DNA from: JAKOQB01 sp050258235
Lineage (GTDB): Bacteria; Pseudomonadota; Gammaproteobacteria; Burkholderiales; Burkholderiaceae_F
NCBI GenBank assembly: GCA_050258235.1
Contig: JBLMYK010000107.1
Span: 1 to 19,951 of the forward strand
Reading direction: 5' to 3'
Length of the DNA stretch: 19,951 nt
The first letter of the stretch is position 1; every line of letters begins with the position of its first letter. A model generated the notes under the pieces. The model was given only the letters and a program-made list of their open reading frames with translations, had not been told where the DNA came from and ran no database searches. The translations under genes and the position numbers were made by a program. Below, in pieces: positions 1-7,514 of the stretch.

Positions 1-1520
1 CGGAGGTGACCGATTACAGCCGCGCGCTGTGGCACCTGTACAGCGCGCTTTCCCGCTGGTACGACAGCGGCGTTGCGCAGCGCACGCGGGAGCAACTCGA
101 TGCGGTCGAGCGGTTTGCGCACGGCGAAGTCGGCGGCCGGCTGATGGCGCGAGTGCACGTCGTGCGTGCATTGCTTGCGCTGAATGAGGACGATGCGCCG
201 ACCGCGAGCGCGCACCTGAAGGCCGCGCATACCCTGCTTGATCCTGAATACTCGCAGGACTACGCGCTGTTTCACCTGCTCCGGGCCCGCCATGCGTTGG
301 CGACTGGCGAATTCGCGCAGTCGCTCGCCCACGCCACGCTGAGCTTGCAGAAGTGCGAAGAAATGCAAGCCCCCGCGGCGGAAATCGTCCCGATCCTGAT
401 GACGATGGCGTCGGCGCTGGCCGCGCTTGGACGCTTCGAGGAATCGCTGGCGGCTTTTGTGCGGTCCGGCGAAATGTCCGACGGCGCGCAGGCCAAACCA
501 TGTCACCTTCACGCGCACCTGGTTCGCGCGCTGGCAGACGTACGCGACGGGGCGCTCGACGAGGCGCGGGCCGAGTTTCTCGCTGCGTTTGCGCTGGCGA
601 GGAGCATCGATCTGACGCACTTCTTCCGCGCGGTTCCGGTGCTGGCGGCAGAGGTGTGCGGCGCAGCGCTCGACGTGGACGCCGACGTGCCGTTTGCTCA
701 AAGGGTGATCGCTGTGCGCCGGCTGCCGTGCCCGGACGCCGGGATCTCGCGCTGGCCGTGGGCTCTGCGACTCAAGACATTCGGCGCGTTGGTGATCGAG
801 CGCGATGATGTACCTTTCAAGCCGGCGCGCAAGGCGCCTAAGCGGCTGATTGACTTGCTGCGCCTTGTCGTCGCCCTGGGAGGAAGGCATGTCGATGCCG
901 CGCGCGCGGCGGCGTTGCTGTGGCCGGAAGCCGATGGCGATGTCGGTCGCGATGCCCTGAAGGCCATGCTGCATCGGGCGCGCACGCTGCTGGGCGCCGA
1001 TGCGTTGCAGGTGCGTGATGGCCAGATCTCGTTCGACGAAGACACGGTTTGCCTGGACACCTGGGCATTCGAGCATGTCACGGCGCGCATCGAACTGCTG
1101 GCCGGCAGCAGCATGGCAAACGGTCAAAGCAGCACCGACGGCGAACTGGCGCGCCGCAGGCGGCAGTTGTTGACTTTGTATCGCGGCCACTTTCTCGGTG
1201 ACGGCGACGTCCCCGCCTGGGCACTGCCGATGCGAGACCGACTGCGCGCGCGCTTCGTACGCAGCGTAGAACTGCTCGGCCGGCGGCTCGAACAGCACGG
1301 TCGACAGGACCAAGCCATCGACCTTTATCGCGCCGCGCTGGAACAGGACAACCTGGCCGAGGAGCTTTACCAGCGCCTGATCGAGTGCCATCTCACGCGC
1401 GGTGAACAGTCGCAGGCGCTCGGGGCGTACCGGCGCTGCCGTGAACTGCTCTCCGTCGTGCTTGGACTGCGGCCTTCTGCGCGAACCGAGGCGCTGGCGG
1501 CGCGGATCACGGCGCGCTGA
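1..1520 (+). CDS. SARP/BTAD-type transcriptional regulator, 5' end cut by window edge
   Basis: This is the C-terminal part of a putative DNA-binding regulator. Counting from the first in-frame GTG (base 6), residues 1-240 are alanine- and leucine-rich helices resembling TPR-type repeats. Residues about 253-355 look like an OmpR/Trans_reg_C winged helix, opening with LRLKTFGALVIER and containing AALLWPEADGDVGRDALK. Residues about 385-504 match the bacterial transcriptional activation domain (BTAD), with LYRGHFLGD and a tail of paired helices. The frame is open to base 1, and the GGAGG at 2-6 overlaps the GTG, so it cannot serve as its ribosome site. I therefore infer that the protein continues leftward. 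Large proteobacterial relatives often carry an AAA/NTPase domain there, but none is visible here. It ends 13 bp from the convergent yitT-like gene. Target genes and ligand are unknown. Confidence 0.8.
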   Translation, partial: EVTDYSRALWHLYSALSRWYDSGVAQRTREQLDAVERFAHGEVGGRLMARVHVVRALLALNEDDAPTASAHLKAAHTLLDPEYSQDYALFHLLRARHALATGEFAQSLAHATLSLQKCEEMQAPAAEIVPILMTMASALAALGRFEESLAAFVRSGEMSDGAQAKPCHLHAHLVRALADVRDGALDEARAEFLAAFALARSIDLTHFFRAVPVLAAEVCGAALDVDADVPFAQRVIAVRRLPCPDAGISRWPWALRLKTFGALVIERDDVPFKPARKAPKRLIDLLRLVVALGGRHVDAARAAALLWPEADGDVGRDALKAMLHRARTLLGADALQVRDGQISFDEDTVCLDTWAFEHVTARIELLAGSSMANGQSSTDGELARRRRQLLTLYRGHFLGDGDVPAWALPMRDRLRARFVRSVELLGRRLEQHGRQDQAIDLYRAALEQDNLAEELYQRLIECHLTRGEQSQALGAYRRCRELLSVVLGLRPSARTEALAARITAR

Positions 1521-1533
1521 AGCCCGGCGCGGG

Positions 1534-2148
1534 TCACACGCCGAGATACCGCCCCGGCTTGTGGTTGACCGCGACGACGAGATTCAATGCAATCGCGCCG
1601 AGCACAGACAGCGCGACCTGCTTCGCGTCGGCCACCGCAAAGGCCGCCAGCACGATCGCGCAGTCGATCGCCATCTGAACCTTGCCTGCGCGCCAGCCGC
1701 GGCGATCCTGCAGGTACAGGACGAGCACGTTGACCCCGCCCAGGCTGGCCTGGTGGCGGAACAGCATCAGCAGTCCGACGCCGATCAGGCAGCCGCCCAT
1801 CACTGCCGCGTAAAGCGCGTTGAGGTGGCCGAAGTCCAGCACCGCGGGCATCAGCTCGGAAAACACCGACAGCAGCGCCACTGCACCGAACGTCTTCACG
1901 GTGAAGCGCCAGCCCATCGATCGCACCGCAAGCCAGTAGAAGGGCAGATTGATCACGAAGAACACGGCGCCGAAGCGCCATCCGGTTGCGTAGTGGATCA
2001 GGAATGCCAGGCCCGCCGTGCCGCCCGTGAGAAGGCCGGCGTGGGAGAACATCGCGATGCCGAGCGCGAAGAACAGCGCGGCTGTGACAAGCGCCTGCGC
2101 GTCCTCGAACGCGCTGTGGCGGGTGTCGGGGTTGGGAGGCTGCAGCAT
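1534..2148 (-). CDS. YitT family (DUF161) inner-membrane protein
   Basis: A 204-residue integral membrane protein with about five or six hydrophobic segments. Typical YitT features are visible: SHAGLLTGGTAGLAFLIHY near residues 35-53, a FFVINLPFYWLA segment, and GVGLLMLFRHQASLGGVNVL in the second half. The family's transport or signalling role is not established. Many Firmicute members carry a C-terminal cytoplasmic DUF2179 domain. This protein stops right after the last membrane segment (NHKPGRYLGV), so it is the short form. The ATG at 2148 is the only plausible upstream start. No good Shine-Dalgarno sequence precedes it, and a strong stem ends one base before it. The gene lies 87 bp downstream of a small exported-protein gene on the same strand and may share its transcript. 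Family assignment is fairly secure; function is not. Confidence 0.85.
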   Translation of the reverse strand: MLQPPNPDTRHSAFEDAQALVTAALFFALGIAMFSHAGLLTGGTAGLAFLIHYATGWRFGAVFFVINLPFYWLAVRSMGWRFTVKTFGAVALLSVFSELMPAVLDFGHLNALYAAVMGGCLIGVGLLMLFRHQASLGGVNVLVLYLQDRRGWRAGKVQMAIDCAIVLAAFAVADAKQVALSVLGAIALNLVVAVNHKPGRYLGV

Positions 2149-2149
2149 G

Positions 2150-2183
2150 CGTGCGATCGCGGGTGTCGCTCCGCGACCGCACG
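2150..2183 (-). promoter_or_regulatory. 13-bp RNA stem-loop directly before the yitT-like start codon
   Basis: Arms 2150-2162 and 2171-2183 pair around an 8-base loop. On the + strand one position (2156/2177) is an A-C mismatch. In RNA read from the - strand the same position is a G-U wobble, giving 13 continuous pairs. The stem ends one base before the ATG at 2148 and covers the place where a ribosome site would sit. There is no U-run after it, so it does not look like a simple intrinsic terminator. A translational control element is an inference. Confidence 0.5.
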
Positions 2184-2235
2184 AGTGTACGTGCCCAGCC
2201 GGCGCTGACGCACGCGGCCGCGCCGTGCGGCCTGC

Positions 2236-2472
2236 CTAAGGCAGATTCGCGCGCGCGCGGCACTCGACGGTGTCGCCCGCACCGTGCCCGGCGCGGCAGA
2301 CGTAGACGGCGCGCTCGGTCGGGTCGTAGAACCACGCGTACGAGATTCCGTTCGACGACGAGTTGCCGATCGGCGTCAGCGCCGGCCGGGTGTCGAGGCG
2401 GCCCTGCGCAAACGCATGCAGCGCATAGCCGGCGATCGCGGCGACGGCAAGCAGTGCAAAGAGTCTTGTCAT
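2236..2472 (-). CDS. Small exported protein of unknown function
   Basis: A 78-residue protein not matched to a named family. It begins with a clear signal peptide: a basic MTRLF start, a hydrophobic stretch to about residue 22, and a likely cleavage after AFA, before QGRLDTR. The mature part is about 53 residues. It contains NSSSNGISYAWFYDP, then YVCRAG and VECRARANLP, whose two cysteines are 12 residues apart and could form a periplasmic disulfide. The start at 2472 is chosen because GAGGAG lies 6 bases before the ATG. A start 7 codons upstream would place that ribosome site inside the gene. It is transcribed away from the PLP-enzyme gene and is followed by the yitT-like gene. The secretory character is well supported; the role is unknown. 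Confidence 0.65.
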   Translation of the reverse strand: MTRLFALLAVAAIAGYALHAFAQGRLDTRPALTPIGNSSSNGISYAWFYDPTERAVYVCRAGHGAGDTVECRARANLP

Positions 2473-2478
2473 TGGTTT

Positions 2479-2484
2479 CTCCTC
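2479..2484 (-). promoter_or_regulatory. Ribosome binding site of the small exported-protein gene
   Basis: GAGGAG on the - strand, 6 bases before the ATG at 2472. It is one of the best Shine-Dalgarno matches in the window, and it fixes the start downstream of a longer reading frame that begins at 2493. Confidence 0.75.
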
Positions 2485-2612
2485 GGTCTTCAAATGAGCG
2501 GCGCTGCAACGATGGATCGGCGGCCGACCCGCGGTCGATCACGCGAATCGGTGGCGCTTGTCCGGCCGGCGATTTGAGCCGACGATGCGGCTGTCACGCA
2601 CCGAATCGGACC

Positions 2613-2616
2613 GGAG
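2613..2616 (+). promoter_or_regulatory. Ribosome binding site of the PLP-enzyme gene
   Basis: GGAG with 7 bases before the ATG at 2624. It supports that start over the in-frame ATG at 2558, whose extra 22 residues are arginine-rich and unlike the family. Confidence 0.65.
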
Positions 2617-2623
2617 ACGAGCC

Positions 2624-3907
2624 ATGTCGTATTCCAACTACCACAAGAAGTCGATTCTCAACCGCGAGCTGCATCCGGAAACACAGATGATGTCGTACGG
2701 ATACGACCCTTTCCTTTCGGAGGGTGCGGTCAAGCCGCCCGTGTTCCTGACCTCGACCTTCGCCTTCAGGACCGCAGAGGACGGCGCGGACTTCTTTGAC
2801 GTCGTCGCGGGCCGCAAGCCGCCACCGACCGACTCCGGTGCCGGCCTCGTCTACAGCCGCTTCAATCATCCCAACCTGGAGATCGTCGAAGACCGGCTCG
2901 CGTTGCTCGACGGCGCGCAGGGTGCGATCGTGACCTCGAGCGGCATGGCAGCGATCGGCACCGTCTTTCTGACGTTGCTGCGGCCGGGCGACCAGATCGT
3001 GCACTCGACGCCTCTGTACGGAGGCACCGAGACACTGATCCGCAAGATCCTGCCCGAGTGGGGTGTGGGCGGGCACCCGTTCGCCGACGGCCTGTCGACG
3101 TCGCAGATGGAGGCCGCGCTCGAAGCCGCGGCGGCGCGTGGCAGGGTCGCCCTGTTCTACATCGAGACACCGGCCAACCCGACGAATGCGCTGATCGATC
3201 TGCAGGCCGCCACGCAGGTGCTCGCGGCATTCGAGCAGCGGCACGGCTACCGGCCGGTCTCGGCCTGCGACAACACAATGCTGGGGCCGATCTTCCAGCA
3301 TCCGATCCGCGACGGCATCGACCTATCGATCTATTCGCTGACCAAATATGTCGGCGGTCACAGCGATCTGGTTGCGGGCGGCGTCACCGGGCGGACCGAC
3401 CTGATCCAGAAGCTGCGCCTGATGCGCGGCGCGTTCGGCTCTCAGCTCGACCCCCATTCATCCTGGATGATCGCGCGCTCGATGGAAACCCTGGTGCTGC
3501 GCATGCGCCGGGCAGCGGCGACCGCGAGCCGCGTCGCGCACTGGCTCGCCGACAACCCGGTACGCAAGGTCGAGGTGCTGCATCCGCAACTGATCGGCGA
3601 CCCCGCCTATCAGGCCATCTATCGGCGCCAGTGCACTGGCGCCGGCTCGACCTTTTCCCTGGTGCTCGACGGCGGGCGCGAAATGGCATTCCGCTTCATC
3701 AATGCGCTGACGCTCTTCAAGTCAGCCGTCAGCCTCGGCGGCACCGAGTCGCTGATCTGCCACCCGGCGTCGACCACGCATTCGGGGGTACCGGTCGAGG
3801 TGCGCCGGCAGGTCGGCGTGTCCGACGGACTGATCCGGATGTCGATCGGCCTCGAGCACGAGGACGACCTGATCGCGGACCTCGAGAGCGCGCTGCGGGC
3901 GTGTTGA
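2624..3907 (+). CDS. Cystathionine gamma-synthase family PLP-dependent enzyme
   Basis: A 427-residue fold-type I PLP enzyme of the Cys/Met metabolism family. Recognisable sites in order are YSRFNHPN (residues 77-84; Tyr and Arg that bind the PLP phosphate of the partner subunit), SSGMAA (105-110), the stacking Tyr132 in TPLYGGT, Asp216 in ACDNTM (contact to the pyridine nitrogen), and the Schiff-base Lys241 in SLTKYVGGHSD. The SLGGTESLICHP and IRMSIGLEH stretches contribute the C-terminal substrate-binding part. Family members catalyse beta- or gamma-elimination or replacement on cystathionine, O-acyl-homoserine or methionine. The residue after Tyr-Gly is Gly here. Classical methionine gamma-lyases have Cys there, which argues against that activity, but the substrate cannot be fixed from sequence. 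Synthase, lyase and sulfhydrylase all remain possible. The gene stands alone on its strand. Confidence 0.9.
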   Translation: MSYSNYHKKSILNRELHPETQMMSYGYDPFLSEGAVKPPVFLTSTFAFRTAEDGADFFDVVAGRKPPPTDSGAGLVYSRFNHPNLEIVEDRLALLDGAQGAIVTSSGMAAIGTVFLTLLRPGDQIVHSTPLYGGTETLIRKILPEWGVGGHPFADGLSTSQMEAALEAAAARGRVALFYIETPANPTNALIDLQAATQVLAAFEQRHGYRPVSACDNTMLGPIFQHPIRDGIDLSIYSLTKYVGGHSDLVAGGVTGRTDLIQKLRLMRGAFGSQLDPHSSWMIARSMETLVLRMRRAAATASRVAHWLADNPVRKVEVLHPQLIGDPAYQAIYRRQCTGAGSTFSLVLDGGREMAFRFINALTLFKSAVSLGGTESLICHPASTTHSGVPVEVRRQVGVSDGLIRMSIGLEHEDDLIADLESALRAC

Positions 3908-3910
3908 GGG

Positions 3911-4474
3911 TCAGCGCGCCGGCCACGCGCCGGCCAGATGCATCTGCAGCCAGTAGGCGCCGACGATCGTCTTCACGTCGGTCACGGTTCCCGCGCGGAT
4001 CCAGCCCAGTATCTCGTCGAGCGTAGCGGTGAAAACCTCGAGCACCTCGCCGTCGTCCGTGCGCGCAGCGTCGAAGGTCAGCCCGCGCGCGAGGTAGACG
4101 TAGATCTGCTCGTTGCAGTAGCCGATCGCGTTGTGGAAGCCGCCGAGGTAGAGCCATTCGGCCGCGCGATAGCCGGTTTCCTCCAGCAGTTCGCGCTGCG
4201 CGCAGCCAAGCAGCGACTCGCCCTCGTCGATCTTGCCGGCGGGGAACTCGATGAAGCTGGCACGCAGCGGGTAGCGATACTGGCGCTCGATCACGAGCCG
4301 GCCGTCGTCGAGCATCGGCATCATCATCACCGCTCCCGGATGGCGCAGGTATTCGCGCGGCGCAATGTGCCCGTCGGGACAGCGGACGCGATCGACGAAC
4401 ACCTTCAAAAAGGCGCCCTCGAACGCGAGCCGCGATTCGAGCGTTTCTTCCGCGAGCGGATCGGGGTCGGTCAT
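3911..4474 (-). CDS. NUDIX hydrolase, ADP-ribose pyrophosphatase type
   Basis: A 187-residue hydrolase that should cleave a nucleoside-diphosphate-linked substrate, ADP-ribose being the usual one for this subgroup, to AMP and ribose 5-phosphate in the cytoplasm. A complete Nudix box runs from Gly80 to Tyr102. It has GKIDEGE, a seven-residue spacer, then RELLEETGY, with the metal-binding glutamates intact. IEFPAGKIDEGE before the box and the N-terminal dimer strand are typical of NudF-like enzymes. I chose the ATG at 4474. An in-frame GTG at 4492 lies inside a short tandem repeat and adds only six residues. The gene begins 37 bp after nuoN with no terminator visible between them, so co-transcription with nuo is likely. 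It ends 3 bp from the convergent PLP-enzyme gene. The exact substrate is inferred from the family. Confidence 0.88.
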   Translation of the reverse strand: MTDPDPLAEETLESRLAFEGAFLKVFVDRVRCPDGHIAPREYLRHPGAVMMMPMLDDGRLVIERQYRYPLRASFIEFPAGKIDEGESLLGCAQRELLEETGYRAAEWLYLGGFHNAIGYCNEQIYVYLARGLTFDAARTDDGEVLEVFTATLDEILGWIRAGTVTDVKTIVGAYWLQMHLAGAWPAR

Positions 4475-4479
4475 CTTCG

Positions 4480-4507
4480 GATCGCGGATCACAGATCACG
4501 GATCACG
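4480..4507. repeat. Four-copy 7-bp tandem repeat between nuoN and the NUDIX gene
   Basis: Units on the + strand are GATCGCG (4480-4486), GATCACA (4487-4493), GATCACG (4494-4500) and GATCACG (4501-4507). It fills most of the 37-bp gap. Because the unit is 7 bp, copy-number change would alter the spacing upstream of the NUDIX start. Slippage or strain variation is an inference. Confidence 0.85.
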
Positions 4508-4511
4508 AGTT

Positions 4512-6002
4512 TCACCCGCCCAGCGCCTTGATCATCGCGTTCGCGCACAGCGCGAGCAGGTACTGCGGCAGGATCCCGATCACGAGCACCAGCGCGCCGT
4601 TCAGCGACAGTGCCACCCGCATGTCCTGGGTGGCGACGATCGGGCGGGCATCGGCGGGTTCGTCAAAGTACATCATCTTGACCACCCGCAGGTAGTAATA
4701 GGCGGCGATCAGCGAGAAACCAAGAGCGATCACCGCCAGCCAGACCATGCCGCTGGTCAGGCCGTTGCCGAGCAGCGCCTGCAGAACCACGAGCTTCGCG
4801 TAGAACCCCATCGTCGGCGGGATCCCCGCCAGCGAAAACATCAGCAGCAGCATGACGAACGCGTACCACGGACTGCGCCGGTTCAGCCCCTTCAGGTCCG
4901 AAATCTCCTCGGCCTCGAATCCTTCGCGCGCAAGCAGCAGGATGATGCCGAAGGTCCCGAGCGTCGTCAGCGCGTAGGTGATCACGTAGAACATCGCCGC
5001 GCTGTACGCGTTGGCGGTCGTCAGCGTGCTGCCGCCCACCACGCCCGAGAGCATGCCCAGCAGCATGAACCCCATCTGGCCGATCGTCGAGTACGCGAGC
5101 ATCCGCTTGAGGTTCGATTGCGCGATCGCCGTCACGTTGCCGATCGCCAGCGACGCAAGGGCGAGCAGGATCAGCATCTTCTGCCAGTCCACCGCCAGCG
5201 GCAGCAGTCCCTCCACCAGCAGCCGGAACGCGATCGCAAACGCGGCCAGCTTCGGTGCCGAGCCGATCAGCAGCGTCACCGGAGTGGGCGCACCGTGATA
5301 GACGTCGGGCACCCACATGTGGAACGGCACTGCGCCGAGCTTGAACGCGATGCCGGCAACCACGAACACGGTGCCGAGCACGAGCGCGGCCCGGTTGGGC
5401 AGATCGCCGCTGCCGATCGAGCGCGCCAGCCCCTGGATGTCGAGCGTACCGCTGGCGCCGTACAGCATCGACATCCCGTACAGCAGGAACCCGGACGCGA
5501 GCGCGCCGAGGACGAAATACTTCATCGCCGCCTCGGTCGCGCGCGCGTCGTCCCGCCGCAGCGCGACCAGCGCATACAGCGACAGCGACTGCAGTTCGAG
5601 CCCGAGGTAGATCACCAGCAGGTTGCCCGCCGAGATCATCACGAAGATGCCGAGCAGCACGAACAGCGACAGCGTGAAGAGCTCCCCCTTCCACAGCCCG
5701 CGATCGCGCGCATAGCCCTGCGCATAGACGAGCATCAGCGCGCCGCAGATGCACGCGAAGATCTTCAGCACGTGCGCGAGCGGATCGGCCACGTACATGC
5801 GCCCGAACGCGTACGCCACCGTGTCGTCGGCCAGCAGCCCCACGCAGATCGCGGCGACCACGCCGAGCGTGAGCAGCGTCAGCACGTAGGTGATGTTGCG
5901 GCGGGCGTCGCTTACGAACAGATCGATCGCCAGCACCGCCAGCGAAGCAACCAGCAGCACGATCTCCGGAACCGCAGCGAAGGCGTTCATCTTGTCCATC
6001 AT
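4512..6002 (-). CDS. nuoN: NADH-quinone oxidoreductase subunit N
   Basis: An antiporter-like membrane subunit of complex I and one of its three large proton-pumping channels. The product is about 496 residues, close to the usual 485-495. Segments of the Proton_antipo_M family are clear: NLLVIYLGLELQSLSLYALV with the conserved channel Glu, FKLGAVPFHMWVPDVYHGAP with the conserved Lys, LKRMLAYSTIGQMGF, and FSLAGIPPTMGFYAKL. About 14 hydrophobic helices are expected. Two ATGs in tandem (6002 and 5999) straddle the nuoM stop. The first overlaps it in an ATGA arrangement, which suggests translational coupling. Either could be used, and a third in-frame ATG lies at 5990. It is the last nuo gene and is followed by a tandem repeat and the NUDIX gene. 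Confidence 0.97.
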   Translation of the reverse strand: MMDKMNAFAAVPEIVLLVASLAVLAIDLFVSDARRNITYVLTLLTLGVVAAICVGLLADDTVAYAFGRMYVADPLAHVLKIFACICGALMLVYAQGYARDRGLWKGELFTLSLFVLLGIFVMISAGNLLVIYLGLELQSLSLYALVALRRDDARATEAAMKYFVLGALASGFLLYGMSMLYGASGTLDIQGLARSIGSGDLPNRAALVLGTVFVVAGIAFKLGAVPFHMWVPDVYHGAPTPVTLLIGSAPKLAAFAIAFRLLVEGLLPLAVDWQKMLILLALASLAIGNVTAIAQSNLKRMLAYSTIGQMGFMLLGMLSGVVGGSTLTTANAYSAAMFYVITYALTTLGTFGIILLLAREGFEAEEISDLKGLNRRSPWYAFVMLLLMFSLAGIPPTMGFYAKLVVLQALLGNGLTSGMVWLAVIALGFSLIAAYYYLRVVKMMYFDEPADARPIVATQDMRVALSLNGALVLVIGILPQYLLALCANAMIKALGG

Positions 6003-7492
6003 TGCCCCGCTGGCAGTTTCGACCGGGCGACGTGCTGCAGCAGATCGGCGACCGAGGTGTGCATCACGTCGGTGAACGGCTTCGGGTACACACCCATCCA
6101 CAGCACCGCGGCGGCCAGCAGCGCCAGGATCAGGAACTCCCGCGCGCCGATGTCGGTCAGTTCGCGCACGTGATCGTTGGCGATATCGCCGAAGATCACG
6201 CGCTTGTACATCCACAGCGAGTAGGCGGCGCCGAGGATCATCGTGGTGGCCGCAATGGCGCCGATCCAGAAGTCGTACTTGACGGCGCCCAGGATCACCA
6301 TGAACTCGCCGACGAAGCCGCTGGTGGCCGGCAGGCCGCAGTTCGCCATCGCAAACAGCATCATGAAGCTGGCGAACTTCGGCATCGTGTTCACCACGCC
6401 GCCGTAGTCGGCGATGTTGCGGCTGTGCATGCGGTCGTACATCACGCCGATGCACAGGAACATCGCGCCGGAGACGAAGCCGTGCGAGATCATCTGCACG
6501 AGGGCGCCCTCGACACCGATCTGGCTGAAGATGAAGAAGCCGAGCGTGACGAAGCCCATGTGCGCGATCGACGAGTACGCGACCAGCTTCTTCATGTCGG
6601 TCTGCACCAGCGCGACGAAACCGATGTAGACCACCGCCACCAGCGAGATCGCGATGATGAACCAGGCGAGCTGGTGCGAGGCGTCGGGCACGATCGGCAG
6701 GGAAAAGCGCACGAAGCCGTACGCGCCGAGCTTCAGCATGATCGCCGCCAGCACCACCGAGCCTCCGGTCGGCGCCTCGACGTGCGCGTCGGGCAGCCAC
6801 GTGTGCACCGGCCACATCGGCACCTTGACCGCGAACGCGGCGAAGAAGGCGAGGAACAGCAGCACCTGCGCGGCGAGCGGAATCTTCAGCTGGTACCAGC
6901 CGAACAGGTCGAAGCTGCCGCCCGATGCGTAATACAGGTAGATCAGCGCCACCAGCATCAGCAGCGACCCGGCCAGGGTGAACAGGAAGAACTTGAACGC
7001 CGCGTACACGCGGTTCGGGCCGCCCCAGACGCCGATGATGATGTACATCGGGATCAGCGTGGCCTCGAAGAACACGTAAAAGAGCAGCCCGTCGACCGCG
7101 GTGAACACGCCGATCATCAGACCCGACAGGATCAGGAACGCTGCGTTGTACTGCGCGACCTTCTGCTCGATCACCTCCCAGCCGGCGATGACGACGATCA
7201 CGGTGGTGAACGCCGTCAGCAGCACGAACCAGATCGAGATGCCGTCGATTCCCAGCTGGTACCAGGCGTTCAGCCGTCCGATCCACAGTGTCTTCTCGGT
7301 GAACTGCAGTCCGCCCGCTCCCGGATCGAATTTCAGATAGAGCGGCAGCGTCACCAGCAGGCCGAGCAGCGCGCCGGCCAGCGCGACGGTCCGGACGACG
7401 CCGGCGTTCTGGTCGCGACCAGCGGCCAGGATCACCAGGCCGAAGAAGATCGGAATCCAGATCGCGAGGCTGAGCCAGGGATAGGTGTTCAT
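5999..7492 (-). CDS. nuoM: NADH-quinone oxidoreductase subunit M
   Basis: The second antiporter-like proton channel of complex I, 497 residues. The conserved channel glutamate is Glu143 in YVFFEATLIPMYIIIGVWGG. Lysines of the proton path lie in FAVKVPMWPVHTWLPDAH and in LAAIMLKLGAYGF. The TM7/TM8 discontinuous helices and the MKKLVAYSSIAHMGF stretch are typical. The ATG at 7492 is preceded by an A-rich stretch ending AAGA rather than a full Shine-Dalgarno sequence. The gap to nuoL is 22 bp. The stop overlaps the nuoN start by 4 bases, fitting coupled synthesis of neighbouring subunits. No anomalies were seen. Confidence 0.97.
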   Translation of the reverse strand: MNTYPWLSLAIWIPIFFGLVILAAGRDQNAGVVRTVALAGALLGLLVTLPLYLKFDPGAGGLQFTEKTLWIGRLNAWYQLGIDGISIWFVLLTAFTTVIVVIAGWEVIEQKVAQYNAAFLILSGLMIGVFTAVDGLLFYVFFEATLIPMYIIIGVWGGPNRVYAAFKFFLFTLAGSLLMLVALIYLYYASGGSFDLFGWYQLKIPLAAQVLLFLAFFAAFAVKVPMWPVHTWLPDAHVEAPTGGSVVLAAIMLKLGAYGFVRFSLPIVPDASHQLAWFIIAISLVAVVYIGFVALVQTDMKKLVAYSSIAHMGFVTLGFFIFSQIGVEGALVQMISHGFVSGAMFLCIGVMYDRMHSRNIADYGGVVNTMPKFASFMMLFAMANCGLPATSGFVGEFMVILGAVKYDFWIGAIAATTMILGAAYSLWMYKRVIFGDIANDHVRELTDIGAREFLILALLAAAVLWMGVYPKPFTDVMHTSVADLLQHVARSKLPAGQ

Positions 7493-7514
7493 TCTTGTTG
7501 TTGTCGTCCGGCGC

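Larger units (their letters stand above)
2473..2623. other. Divergent intergenic region
   Basis: This 151-bp gap separates the small exported-protein gene (-) from the PLP-enzyme gene (+), so promoters for both should lie here. Apart from the two ribosome sites listed separately I see no convincing -35/-10 pair. The best candidate on the + strand (TTGTCC near 2558 followed by GACGAT) matches the consensus poorly. Confidence 0.4.

Noticed and set aside
1510..1545. Terminator between the convergent BTAD and yitT-like genes
   Set aside because: Only a 4-bp CCCG/CGGG stem with no T-run is present; too weak to call.
2558..2623. 22-residue N-terminal extension of the PLP enzyme
   Set aside because: The ATG at 2624 has a GGAG at correct spacing, and the extension is arginine-rich.
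3905..3945. GC-rich repeats around the PLP-enzyme/NUDIX convergent ends as a bidirectional terminator
   Set aside because: The CCGGC/GCCGG pairing lies within the NUDIX coding end and lacks a T-run; chance is likely at this GC content.
4512..7286. A single 924-codon frame that could be read as a NuoM-NuoN fusion
   Set aside because: The portion before 6002 is out of frame with nuoM and gives an arginine-rich nonsense product. The true nuoM frame and nuoN start are both clear.
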